A stretch of 21,627 nt of DNA from Thermoleophilia bacterium (GTDB lineage: Bacteria; Actinomycetota; Thermoleophilia; Gaiellales; SKUG01). The notes under the pieces are model-generated. The model worked only from the letters and a program-made list of their open reading frames with translations. It ran no database searches and was not told the DNA's origin. Positions 7,545 through 14,368 of the stretch are shown here, piece by piece (the stretch's first letter is position 1; each line of letters opens with the position of its first letter). Position numbers and translations under genes: made by a program. Location: positions 1 to 21,627 of the forward strand of contig JAOPYU010000211.1 of assembly GCA_025964455.1 (NCBI GenBank), in the 5' to 3' direction.

Positions 7545-7585
7545 CACCTGCGGTGTTCGACAAATCCTTACAGGCCTCCTGCCTC

Positions 7586-7599
7586 GGGTGGTGTCACCC
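7586..7599. promoter_or_regulatory. Small inverted repeat in the divergent gap
   Basis: GGGTG-GTGT-CACCC lies in the 66-base gap between the HEPN-like gene (start 7544) and the small membrane protein (start 7611). It could be an operator or a leader hairpin for the plus-strand genes. It is short, so the evidence is weak. Confidence 0.25.
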
Positions 7600-7610
7600 C
7601 AAGTGTGCAG

Positions 7611-7787
7611 ATGACCCTTCGCAACCGGATTCTCGACCTGCTGCCCGTGCTGATCGTCTTCGCCGTGGTGACGGCGTTCGCGATCTACTGCCTGGTGGCC
7701 TTCATCGTGCGCGAGCCCGTGCTCGACACGCCGCGGACCCAGCAGGCCGGATACGCCGCCCCTGCGCCGGGTACCGACGGCACATGA
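7611..7787 (+). CDS. Small single-pass membrane protein, 58 aa
   Basis: Short protein with one clear membrane helix (about residues 9-32, LLPVLIVFAVVTAFAIYCLV) and a Pro/Ala-rich soluble tail. I do not recognise a family. The stop overlaps the start of the cupin gene (ATGA at 7784-7787), which is the main reason to treat it as real. A GTG two codons upstream (7605) is an alternative start, and neither start has a good ribosome site. The coupling suggests the two proteins are made together, but no function can be stated. Confidence 0.6.
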   Translation: MTLRNRILDLLPVLIVFAVVTAFAIYCLVAFIVREPVLDTPRTQQAGYAAPAPGTDGT

Positions 7788-8176
7788 CCCCCTTCACGCG
7801 CGTCCACCTGACCGACCTCGATGACATGGCGCCGAAGTTCGGGTTCGGTGATGTCCACGAGGCTCGCTTCGCCGCAAAGGCCCTCGAGTGCGAGCAGACC
7901 GCGCTCATGTACCTGCGCATCAAGCCGGGCCAGCGCGGCTTCTCCCATCACCACGAGGTGCAGGAGGAGCTCTACGTGGTGCTCGCCGGGAGCGGCACGG
8001 CCTTCCTGGACGAGCAGGAGGTGGCGCTCGGCGCACTCGACGCCATCCGCGTCGCGGCGGGCACCGAACGGGCCTTCGCCGCGGGCGACGACGGCATGGA
8101 CCTGCTCGCCTTCGGTGCACCCGCCGTCAGCGACGGCAGGAACGACGCCGTGATGGGCGCCGGCGCCTCGAGCTGA
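7784..8176 (+). CDS. Small cupin-domain protein
   Basis: Single-domain cupin of 130 residues. The first conserved motif is clear: GQRGFSHHHEVQEELYVVLAG (about 46-66), with the HHH...E metal-ligand pattern. The second motif, GALDAIRVAAGTERAFAAG, keeps the glycines, but the usual histidine is replaced (ERAF), so a metal site would have three rather than four ligands. Such proteins may be isomerases, dioxygenases or simple ligand binders; the specific role is not readable. The gene starts inside the stop of the small membrane protein gene and ends only 7 bases from the convergent acyl-CoA dehydrogenase gene. A CCCCT-AGA-AGGGG stem (8181-8193) spans the dehydrogenase stop codon and may help end both transcripts. 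Confidence 0.85.
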   Translation: MTPFTRVHLTDLDDMAPKFGFGDVHEARFAAKALECEQTALMYLRIKPGQRGFSHHHEVQEELYVVLAGSGTAFLDEQEVALGALDAIRVAAGTERAFAAGDDGMDLLAFGAPAVSDGRNDAVMGAGASS

Positions 8177-8183
8177 CGACCCC

Positions 8184-9389
8184 CTAGAAGGGGATCGGCT
8201 CGGTGCGCTTGAGCTCCTCGAGCAGGTTCCGGGCGATCACGAGCCGCTGGACCTGGTTCGTGCCCTCGTAGATCTGCGTGATCTTGGCGTCACGCATCAT
8301 GCGCTCGACCGGGTACTCCTGGATGTAGCCGTAGCCCCCGAGCAGCTGCACGGCATCCGTGGTGACGTCCATCGCGACGTCGGTGCAGATCAGCTTCGCC
8401 ATCGCGCTGTAGCGCGTGAGCGTGGGCTGCGGGACGGCGCTGCCGGCATCGATCATGTGACCGGCGCGGTAGAGGAGTTCGCGGGCTGCACAGGTCCGGG
8501 TCTCCATGTCGGCGAGCATCCACTGCAGGCCCTGCTGGTGCGCGATCGGCTTGCCGAACTGCTCGCGCTCCAGCAGGTACTTGCCGGCGTACTCGATCGC
8601 GCCGCCGGCAATGCCCAGGCCCTGCGCCGCCACGCCCGGGCGGGAGCGGTCGAGCACCTGCATGGCGAGGGTGAAGCCGGTGCCCGGCTCGCCGAGGATG
8701 TTCGCCTCGGGGATGCGGCAGTCGTCGAAGAACAGCTCGCCGGTGGTCGAGCCCTTGATGCCCATCTTCTTCTCGTACTTGCCGACCGAGAAGCCCGGCG
8801 CGTCGGCCGGCACGACGAAGGCGGAGATGCCCTTGTGCCCGACGCCCTGCTCGGTCTTTGCAAACACGACGTAGACGTCGGCGACGCCGGCGTTGGTGAT
8901 GAACCGCTTGCCGCCGTTCAGGACCCACTCGCCGTTCTCGAGCACGGCGGTCGTGCGCATGCCAGCGCTGTCGGAGCCGCTCTCGGGCTCGGTCAGCCCG
9001 TAGGCCGCGAGGTGCTCGCCACTCGCGAGCTTCGGGAGCCACTGGTCCTTCTGCGCCTCGGTGCCGGCGAGCTTGATCGGGAGCGAGCCGAGCTCCTGCA
9101 CGGCGAGCAGCAGCCCGCTCGTGGCACAGACCTTGGAGATCTCCTCGATCGCCATGATCAGGGCGAGGGCGCCGGTGCCCGTGCCACCGTGCTCCTCGGA
9201 GAACGGAAGGCCGAACAGGCCCTGGTCCATGAAGATCTCGCGGATGTCCTGCGGGAACTCACCCGCCGCGTCGATGTCGTGCGCACGCGGTGCGACGAAC
9301 TGGCGGGCGATGCCGCGAGCGTGCTCGCGGATCTCGAGGTGGGTGTCGGTGAGGCCCCAGAAATTGGGTGCGGTGTCGACTGCGGACAT
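8184..9389 (-). CDS. Acyl-CoA dehydrogenase
   Basis: FAD-dependent enzyme of 401 residues, normal length for the family, oxidising acyl-CoA thioesters at the alpha-beta bond and passing electrons to ETF. Visible landmarks: YGLTEPESGSD (130-140) and KRFITNAGVADVY (161-173) of the FAD/substrate-binding middle domain, GRxQFGxP-like REQFGKPI (275-282), QLLGGYGYIQEYPVERMMRDAKI (348-370), and the catalytic glutamate in QIYEGTNQVQR (E375). E375 in this position is typical of short- and medium-chain and branched-chain enzymes; chain length cannot be fixed. The ATG at 9389 has GGAG 7 bases upstream. It is the last of three same-strand genes (M24 peptidase, SnoaL-like, this one) with an 88-base gap before it. 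Confidence 0.95.
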   Translation of the reverse strand: MSAVDTAPNFWGLTDTHLEIREHARGIARQFVAPRAHDIDAAGEFPQDIREIFMDQGLFGLPFSEEHGGTGTGALALIMAIEEISKVCATSGLLLAVQELGSLPIKLAGTEAQKDQWLPKLASGEHLAAYGLTEPESGSDSAGMRTTAVLENGEWVLNGGKRFITNAGVADVYVVFAKTEQGVGHKGISAFVVPADAPGFSVGKYEKKMGIKGSTTGELFFDDCRIPEANILGEPGTGFTLAMQVLDRSRPGVAAQGLGIAGGAIEYAGKYLLEREQFGKPIAHQQGLQWMLADMETRTCAARELLYRAGHMIDAGSAVPQPTLTRYSAMAKLICTDVAMDVTTDAVQLLGGYGYIQEYPVERMMRDAKITQIYEGTNQVQRLVIARNLLEELKRTEPIPF

Positions 9390-9477
9390 CGAGCGGCTCC
9401 GGATCTGTGCGTCGCGAGCGCAGCCGTGCGCGCGCGGATGTGGTCGATGCGCAGATCATACGCGCCGACGCGCAGCG

Positions 9478-9873
9478 TCAGGAGCGCGGAACGATGTACT
9501 CGCGCTCCTCGACGAGCCGACCGGCGCTCACGCGCATGATCGACACCATCGAGAACTGCAGCGACGTGCCGTCGGCGTACTCGCCTTCGGCGGTCGCCTC
9601 GACCATGGCAGTCTCGCCGTCCACCAGCACGGTGTGCGGGCGATACGTGAGGCGCGAGGTGCTCTCCACGAAGCGCTGCCACTCGGCGACGTAGGAAGCC
9701 GCGCCGTCGATGCGGTCGCTGGTCCCCGGGCGCCAGTAGACGATGTCGGGGGCGACGCAGGCGGACAGGCTCGTCCAGTCGCGCGCAGCGATGCTGTTGA
9801 TGACCTGGCCGACGACGTGTCGCGTCAGCTGGTCCGTGGAGCTGGCTTCTGGGTTGATCACCATGGTCGGCAC
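9478..9873 (-). CDS. SnoaL/NTF2-like fold protein
   Basis: Small protein of 131 residues with the layout of the SnoaL-like family: N-terminal helices containing VINSIAARDWTSLSACVAPDIVYWRPG (about 24-50), then strands including ETAMVEATAEGEYADG and a C-terminal strand RLVEEREYIVP. Members are isomerases, cyclases, hydrolases or ligand-binding proteins; no catalytic residues can be assigned. The GTG at 9873 is chosen because a -10-like TAAGAT ends 6 bases upstream, suggesting a leaderless message; the ATG at 9864 is an alternative, also without a ribosome site. It lies 39 bases after the M24 peptidase gene and 88 bases before the acyl-CoA dehydrogenase gene on the same strand. Confidence 0.8.
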   Translation of the reverse strand: MPTMVINPEASSTDQLTRHVVGQVINSIAARDWTSLSACVAPDIVYWRPGTSDRIDGAASYVAEWQRFVESTSRLTYRPHTVLVDGETAMVEATAEGEYADGTSLQFSMVSIMRVSAGRLVEEREYIVPRS

Positions 9874-9879
9874 TTCGAA

Positions 9880-9885
9880 ATCTTA
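9880..9885 (-). promoter_or_regulatory. -10-like box TAAGAT before the SnoaL-like gene
   Basis: Read on the minus strand this is TAAGAT, 6 bases before the GTG at 9873, with no Shine-Dalgarno sequence between. This fits leaderless transcription starting at the codon itself. The box lies in the 39-base gap after the M24 peptidase gene, so the gene may have its own promoter. Confidence 0.45.
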
Positions 9886-9912
9886 TCGAACCTGTCGCTC
9901 GTCACGCGTCGG

Positions 9913-11163
9913 TCACCCGGCCACGAGGACGCTGCGCGGCTGCGCCGGAAGCGCCTCGACGCCGTCCTCGGTGACGATGAAGGCATCCTCGATGCCGACC
10001 GCCGCTCGGCCAGGGAAGACCAGCTTGGGCTCGAGGGCGAACACCATCCCGGCCTCGAGCGGATCGTCGAAGCCGCGAGCGAGGAAGGGGTACTCGTCGA
10101 CCTCGAGGCCGATGCCGTGTCCGACGAAGCGCGCCTGGTCGGGTGCGACGCCCATGAAGTTGGCGGCGTGTCCGGCATCGGCGGCGAGCTCCAGTGCGAG
10201 GTCGTACAGGGCGCTGGGCGCGACGCCGGGGCGCGCCGTCGCCGCGACGGCCTCGAGCGTCTCGACGCACCACTGCTGGGCGGCGAGCAGGTCCGGGTCC
10301 ACTGCATCGATGCCGCCGACAGCCACCACGCGCGTGCAGTCGGACAGGTAGCCGTTGTAGCACCCCATCAGGTCGAGGACGAGCAGGTCGCCGGCGCGCA
10401 GCTCCTGGGTGGAGGCGCCCTTGCCGGCGGGCGGGTACAGGCCGCTGCCGCCCAGCGGTGCATCGAGCGCGGCCGGCAGGGCGGCGTTGGCGGCGGCGCA
10501 CACCTGGCCGAAGAACATCTCCCCGCCGAACCGGCGCATCCGCATGATCCCCTGGTGGCCGGCGCCGCGCAGGCAGCCCTCGGCCAGCCGCGCAGCGTCC
10601 AGCTCCGTGTGGCCGGGCACGAGCTGGTAGGCGACGGTGTGCATCGCCTCCTTGACCTGTTCGGCCGCGATGCGGTGGTTGGCGAGCTCCCACTCGCTCT
10701 TGACCGCGCGCACGCTGCGCAGGTGGTGGGTCAGGTCGACGAACTCCGCGTCCGGGAGCGCGCGTGCCAGCTTCAGGTAATCGGCAGCGGGCACCACGTC
10801 GAGCGCGAGCGCGAGGCGTCCACGGTCCACGCCCATCGCCTGCAGCTCGGCGACGAGCTGCTTGACCGCGACCATCCGCTCCACGGGCCAGCACGTCTCG
10901 GCCTGCACGCGTGCGGCCGCACGGCGCGCGAGCACCCGGACCTCGCCGCTCGCCGGCACGAGGACCCATCCGTCGAGGATGGAGCCGGCGACGTAGCCCA
11001 CGTCGGCATTGCTCTGGACGATGGCCAGGTCGATGTCCGCGGCCGCGAGCCGGGCCTGCAGCGCTGCCGCCCGTCGGCGCAGCTCCTCGTGCGGGACGAG
11101 GAACCGGAAGGTCGCGAGGTCCTCGGGGCGGATGGTCTGTTCGGCCGGGATGCTGAAGCTCAT
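9913..11163 (-). CDS. M24-family metallopeptidase (Xaa-Pro dipeptidase/aminopeptidase type)
   Basis: Pita-bread-fold dinuclear metallopeptidase of 416 residues, predicted to be cytosolic. The N-terminal creatinase-like domain (about 28-145) is followed by the catalytic domain, with all five metal ligands in order: D264 and D275 (LDLMGCYNGYLSD), H349 (GHGIGLEVDEYP), E378 (ALEPKL) and E392 (VGIEDAFIV). The likely activity is removal of an N-terminal residue before proline or cleavage of Xaa-Pro dipeptides; the subclass cannot be fixed. The ATG at 11163 has a -10-like TAGATT 6 bases upstream, suggesting a leaderless message; GGAG lies 12 bases upstream. It is the first of three same-strand genes. 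Confidence 0.92.
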   Translation of the reverse strand: MSFSIPAEQTIRPEDLATFRFLVPHEELRRRAAALQARLAAADIDLAIVQSNADVGYVAGSILDGWVLVPASGEVRVLARRAAARVQAETCWPVERMVAVKQLVAELQAMGVDRGRLALALDVVPAADYLKLARALPDAEFVDLTHHLRSVRAVKSEWELANHRIAAEQVKEAMHTVAYQLVPGHTELDAARLAEGCLRGAGHQGIMRMRRFGGEMFFGQVCAAANAALPAALDAPLGGSGLYPPAGKGASTQELRAGDLLVLDLMGCYNGYLSDCTRVVAVGGIDAVDPDLLAAQQWCVETLEAVAATARPGVAPSALYDLALELAADAGHAANFMGVAPDQARFVGHGIGLEVDEYPFLARGFDDPLEAGMVFALEPKLVFPGRAAVGIEDAFIVTEDGVEALPAQPRSVLVAG

Positions 11164-11169
11164 GACCGA

Positions 11170-11175
11170 AATCTA
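11170..11175 (-). promoter_or_regulatory. -10-like box TAGATT before the M24 peptidase gene
   Basis: TAGATT on the minus strand, 6 bases before the ATG at 11163, the spacing expected of a leaderless promoter. No -35-like element is recognised. Confidence 0.45.
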
Positions 11176-11248
11176 CTCCGTCGCGCCCTCACCTCCGCAT
11201 CCGGACGACTTTGTCCCCTCCACGAATCACTAACTCGACTTAATCAAT

Positions 11249-11269
11249 GGGGGAGGGGGTTGGAGGGGG
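11249..11269 (+). promoter_or_regulatory. G-run tract directly upstream of the amidohydrolase promoter
   Basis: Three runs of five G separated by A and TTGGA lie just before the TAGGAT box at 11272, where the -35 region would be. Such a tract may form a two-layer or bulged G-quadruplex on the coding strand. The bases before it (about 11230-11248) are unusually AT-rich for this window. Confidence 0.35.
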
Positions 11270-11271
11270 CG

Positions 11272-11277
11272 TAGGAT
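11272..11277 (+). promoter_or_regulatory. -10-like box TAGGAT before the amidohydrolase gene
   Basis: TAGGAT lies 7 bases before the ATG at 11285, matching a leaderless layout. AGGA within the same bases could alternatively act as a weak ribosome site, so the box is ambiguous. Confidence 0.4.
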
Positions 11278-11284
11278 CGGCGGC

Positions 11285-12922
11285 ATGATCCTCGACAATG
11301 CGAACGTGCTCACGATGGATGCGGCCCTGCCCCGGAGCAGGGTGCTGGCGATCGCCGGTGGCCGGGTCCTCGGCGGCGTCGATTCACGGGAAGATGCGAT
11401 CGCATCGCACGCACACGAGCGCGTCGACCTCAAGGGCCTGACGATCGTCCCGGGCTTCGTGGAGTCGCACTGCCACTTCCGGGGCTGGGCACTGGCGCGG
11501 CACCGCCTGCAGCTGGAATCCGCGACGAGCATGGACGACCTGCTCCGGATGGCGCGGACCCACCTCGAGACGCCGCGGGTCGAGACCGGGCTGCCGGGCG
11601 CGGTGCAGCGCGCGACCGATCGCGAGACCGACGGCTGGATCCTCGGCGGTGGATGGGCGGACGCGCTGCTGGTCGGTGTCGATGACGCCGCGGCGCGGCT
11701 CGATGCAGCTGTGGAGGAGCGACCCGTCGCACTCCACTCGCGCGATGGACACGCGCTGTGGACGAACCAGCGGACGCTGGACCGGCTGGGTATCACCCTC
11801 GATCAGCTGGAGGTCCCGGGGGGCGTCGTGGAGCGCGACGACTCCGGCGCGTTCACCGGCGTGCTCCGCGAGGAATCGGCCTGGATCGTGCGCCGCGCGC
11901 TGCCGGACGACGACCTCGACATGAAGGTCCTCGCCACGGCGATGCGCGAGGCCGCGCGACGCGGCGTGACATCGCTGCACGACATGGACGGTGCCGCAGC
12001 GCTGCGCTCGTGGCGGAGCATCGAGGACGAGCGCGGCCTGGCACTGCGCGTCTGGGTCCACCTGCTCGTCGCCGACCTGCCACATGCCGAGGCGCTCGGG
12101 CTTGGCTCGGGCTGGGGATCGGAGCGCCTCACGATCGGCGCGCTCAAGGTCTTCGCCGACGGCACGCTCGGCTCGGGCACGGCCCGGCTGCACGAGCTCG
12201 AGGTACCTCGCCCGGGCGAGGCGCCGCGCGCCGGCGTCACGGTCACGGGAGTCGACGAGCTGCGTTCGCTCGCCCGTCGCGCCGGTCGCGCGGGGCTTCC
12301 GCTCGCCGTGCACGCGATCGGCGACCTCGCGGTCACTGAGGTGCTCGACGCGCTCGAGGCGACGCGCGAGCACTGGGACACGCTCGCGATGCGACCCCGC
12401 ATCGAGCACGCGCAGCTGGTCCGCACCGAGGACCTCGCCCGGGCCGCCGGCCTCGGGGTCGCGCTGGCGGTGCAGCCCACGATGCTGGTGACCGATCGCG
12501 ACGAGGCCGACGCGCGCTGGGCAGGGCGCACCGATCGCGCCTATGCGTACCGCTCGATGGTGGACGCCGGCTGCGGCATTCTGCTCGGATCCGATGCACC
12601 GATCGAGGAGCTCGGCCCGCTCTCCCAGCTGCACGCGGCCACGGTCCGTGACGGCGGCGCCCACGGGCTTGCTCCGGCCCGCGGGCCCTGGCACTCGGAG
12701 CAGTCGCTCGATGCGGAGACCGCGCTGCTCGCGAGCACCGCGTGGCCAGCCGATGCGAGCGGCGTGGGGGATCGGCTCGGTCGCCTCGTGCCGGGCCGTC
12801 ACGCCGACCTGGTCGTGCTCTCCGATGATCCGCTGACGACACCGTTCGCGGATCTCGAGGTGGTCGCGACGATGGTCGGCGGACGTTGGACCTACGGCGC
12901 CGCGAACCTCGGCGTCCGCTGA
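11285..12922 (+). CDS. YtcJ-type amidohydrolase (amidohydrolase family 3)
   Basis: Metal-dependent hydrolase of 545 residues, normal length for the YtcJ/AepA-like group. Landmarks in order: VPGFVESHCH with metal ligands H62 and H64, LHSRDGHALWTN (150-161), LKVFADGTLGSGT (287-299, with the lysine at 288 often modified in this fold), H343 in AVHAIGD, H375 in RIEHAQLV, and D437 in LLGSDAPIEELGP. C-terminal strands with GRHADLVVLSDDPL close the small beta domain. The substrate is not predictable; members hydrolyse various amide or carbamate bonds. It lies upstream of, and possibly runs into, the hxlR-type regulator gene, which has its own -10 box. Confidence 0.9.
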   Translation: MILDNANVLTMDAALPRSRVLAIAGGRVLGGVDSREDAIASHAHERVDLKGLTIVPGFVESHCHFRGWALARHRLQLESATSMDDLLRMARTHLETPRVETGLPGAVQRATDRETDGWILGGGWADALLVGVDDAAARLDAAVEERPVALHSRDGHALWTNQRTLDRLGITLDQLEVPGGVVERDDSGAFTGVLREESAWIVRRALPDDDLDMKVLATAMREAARRGVTSLHDMDGAAALRSWRSIEDERGLALRVWVHLLVADLPHAEALGLGSGWGSERLTIGALKVFADGTLGSGTARLHELEVPRPGEAPRAGVTVTGVDELRSLARRAGRAGLPLAVHAIGDLAVTEVLDALEATREHWDTLAMRPRIEHAQLVRTEDLARAAGLGVALAVQPTMLVTDRDEADARWAGRTDRAYAYRSMVDAGCGILLGSDAPIEELGPLSQLHAATVRDGGAHGLAPARGPWHSEQSLDAETALLASTAWPADASGVGDRLGRLVPGRHADLVVLSDDPLTTPFADLEVVATMVGGRWTYGAANLGVR

Positions 12923-13002
12923 CGGTTCACGACCTCGCAGCGCCTGCATGCAGCCGGTTCCGCTACTCGGTGGCCATTGCGGACGAGACGCCAATCCCGG
13001 GC

Positions 13003-13008
13003 TATAGT
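13003..13008 (+). promoter_or_regulatory. -10 box TATAGT before the HxlR regulator gene
   Basis: TATAGT, a near-consensus -10 element, lies 9 bases before GTG 13018. GAGG at 13009-13012 could serve as a ribosome site with 5 bases spacing, so the message may have a very short leader. A TTGCGG at 12977 is 20 bases upstream, too far for a normal -35. Confidence 0.5.
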
Positions 13009-13017
13009 GAGGCAATC

Positions 13018-13443
13018 GTGCCCGCCTCCTCCATCTCGACCGAACCCGCTTCGTCCGCACCCGATGCCCAGCCCGAGCTGGCGCCCGCGCAGTGCGCCGT
13101 GGCCCGGTGCGCCGAGCTCGTGTGTGGCAAGTGGACGCTCCTGGTCGTGCGCGACCTGGCCTGCGGGCCCAAGTCCTACAGCGAGCTCGAGGCATCGCTC
13201 GCGGGCATCAGCCCCCGCACGCTGTGCGACCGGCTCAAGACGCTTGCCGAAGCCGGCATGGTGACGCGCACGCGGATCAAGGGCCTGCCGCCCCGCACGA
13301 TGTACGAGCTCACCGACCGTGGGCTCGAGCTCACCCCGATCGTCGAGACGATGCGCGTCGTGGGCGAGTCGCTCATGGCGTTCGTGCCGGACGAGCAGGC
13401 AGCGGCCGAGATCGCATCGGGCGACGACTGCGGCTGCGACTGA
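13018..13443 (+). CDS. HxlR-family winged-helix regulator, cysteine-rich
   Basis: DNA-binding protein of 141 residues. The HxlR core is clear: CAELVCGKWTLLVVRDLACGPKSY (about 31-54), followed by the recognition-helix region GISPRTLCDRLKTLAEAGMV (63-82) and the wing with RTMYELTDRGLEL (93-105). Seven cysteines are present (26, 31, 36, 49, 70, 138, 140), two of them in a DDCGCD tail; HxlR/DUF24 members commonly use one N-terminal cysteine for redox or electrophile sensing, so this one may sense redox state or a metal (inference). Start GTG 13018 is chosen over an open frame that continues upstream to 12886, because the extra residues do not resemble HxlR and a -10 box precedes the GTG. Its targets are unknown; the adjacent amidohydrolase is one candidate. 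Confidence 0.85.
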   Translation: MPASSISTEPASSAPDAQPELAPAQCAVARCAELVCGKWTLLVVRDLACGPKSYSELEASLAGISPRTLCDRLKTLAEAGMVTRTRIKGLPPRTMYELTDRGLELTPIVETMRVVGESLMAFVPDEQAAAEIASGDDCGCD

Positions 13444-13460
13444 CATCCCCGACGGGGATG
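13444..13460. terminator. Bidirectional hairpin between hxlR-type gene and membrane protein gene
   Basis: CATCCCC-GAC-GGGGATG is a perfect 7-bp stem with a 3-base loop. It fills the 22-base gap between two convergent stop codons (13443 and 13466). Its position suggests a shared terminator, although no T run follows. Confidence 0.6.
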
Positions 13461-13465
13461 GATGG

Positions 13466-14368
13466 TCAGCGTGCGGGTCGAGGCCGCCGTGCACGGCGGA
13501 TGATCGCGATCGCCGCTGCGAGGCACATCACGCCGAACCCGCTCATGCCGACGACGAGCTGGTGCTCGAACACCGGTGTCAGCGCTGCCTCCGAGATCGC
13601 GCGAGCGAGGACCCCGCCGGACCCTTCGGAGACCTTCGAGGAGACGCCCTCCAGGATCCCGTCGTCGGAGATCCAGATCCCGAGGCCGACCGTGGCAGCG
13701 CCAAGTCCGAGCCCGAAGATGGACGTGACCGGTCGGACGAAGGCGAGTGACAGCAGGAACAGGATCACCGCGGCGACCACCAGCACTTCAGGCGCCGACC
13801 GCACGCGATGGAGCACGCGCGCCGCGTCCGCGGCCCGGTGCAGCGAACTGTCATCCACCACCTCCACGGACGGGTCCTCGGTCACCTGACACGCCTCGTC
13901 GATCCCTTCCCTGGATCCGGTCGACTTGCCATCGATGACCGAACCGATGGAGTCGAGCAGCAGCGACACGTCGAGCAGCCGGTCCTCGGACGCCGATCGG
14001 TCCAGGCGCGCCGCTCGTACGAAGCGCTCGTGCGCGGTCCGGTTCGTCTCAGCCCACGCACGGCGCACGCGGGCCGAACCGAGCGCGGTGTCGATGCGGC
14101 CCACGAGCAGCCGCTTGGCCTGCTCCACCGCCAGCGACGCGGCGAACAGCGAGCCGATCGTGCCGCGGCACGCGAGGCGAGCAGCGACGCCGTCGACCAG
14201 CAACGTCGCCAGCTCCTCGCGCACCGGCTGCTGCTCGAGCACCGGCGTGGTGACCTCCACCCAGCGGTCGGTCTCGAGCAGCGTGGCGCGCGCATCGCCG
14301 GCGACGACACCGCCAGCGACGAGCGCACCGGCGACGAGGGCGAGCAGGAGTGCGAGGACGGCGCGCAT
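13466..14368 (-). CDS. Membrane protein of unknown function, downstream of recQ
   Basis: Protein of 300 residues with an N-terminal hydrophobic segment (1-23, signal peptide or anchor). A mostly helical region outside the membrane (about 25-190) follows, containing DRWVEVTTPVLEQQPVREELATLLVDGV (34-61). Then come three hydrophobic segments (about 193-212, 216-233, 271-291) and a basic tail RRARRPRPAR, likely cytosolic. The W...PVL...PVREELA stretch resembles a set of actinobacterial membrane proteins of unknown role, so I assign no function. Its ATG shares one base with the recQ stop (TGATG), implying translational coupling to the helicase gene. It is convergent with the HxlR gene across a perfect 7-bp hairpin. 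Confidence 0.8.
   Translation of the reverse strand: MRAVLALLLALVAGALVAGGVVAGDARATLLETDRWVEVTTPVLEQQPVREELATLLVDGVAARLACRGTIGSLFAASLAVEQAKRLLVGRIDTALGSARVRRAWAETNRTAHERFVRAARLDRSASEDRLLDVSLLLDSIGSVIDGKSTGSREGIDEACQVTEDPSVEVVDDSSLHRAADAARVLHRVRSAPEVLVVAAVILFLLSLAFVRPVTSIFGLGLGAATVGLGIWISDDGILEGVSSKVSEGSGGVLARAISEAALTPVFEHQLVVGMSGFGVMCLAAAIAIIRRARRPRPAR

Noticed and set aside
7605..8176. Toxin-antitoxin pair (small membrane protein plus cupin)
   Set aside because: The overlap is suggestive, but cupins are not known antitoxins and the small protein has no toxin-like feature beyond one membrane helix.
9061..11274. 737-codon plus-strand open frame opposite the M24, SnoaL-like and acyl-CoA dehydrogenase genes
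   Set aside because: It runs through three genuine genes and their intergenic gaps in antisense; its composition is that of a shadow frame.
12944..12953. CTGCATGCAG perfect palindrome between the amidohydrolase and HxlR genes, as an operator
   Set aside because: Ten bases only and about 50 bases upstream of the -10 box; not enough on its own to call.
11384..13195. 603-codon minus-strand open frame opposite the amidohydrolase and HxlR genes
   Set aside because: Antisense to two genes with intact motifs; no recognisable domain.
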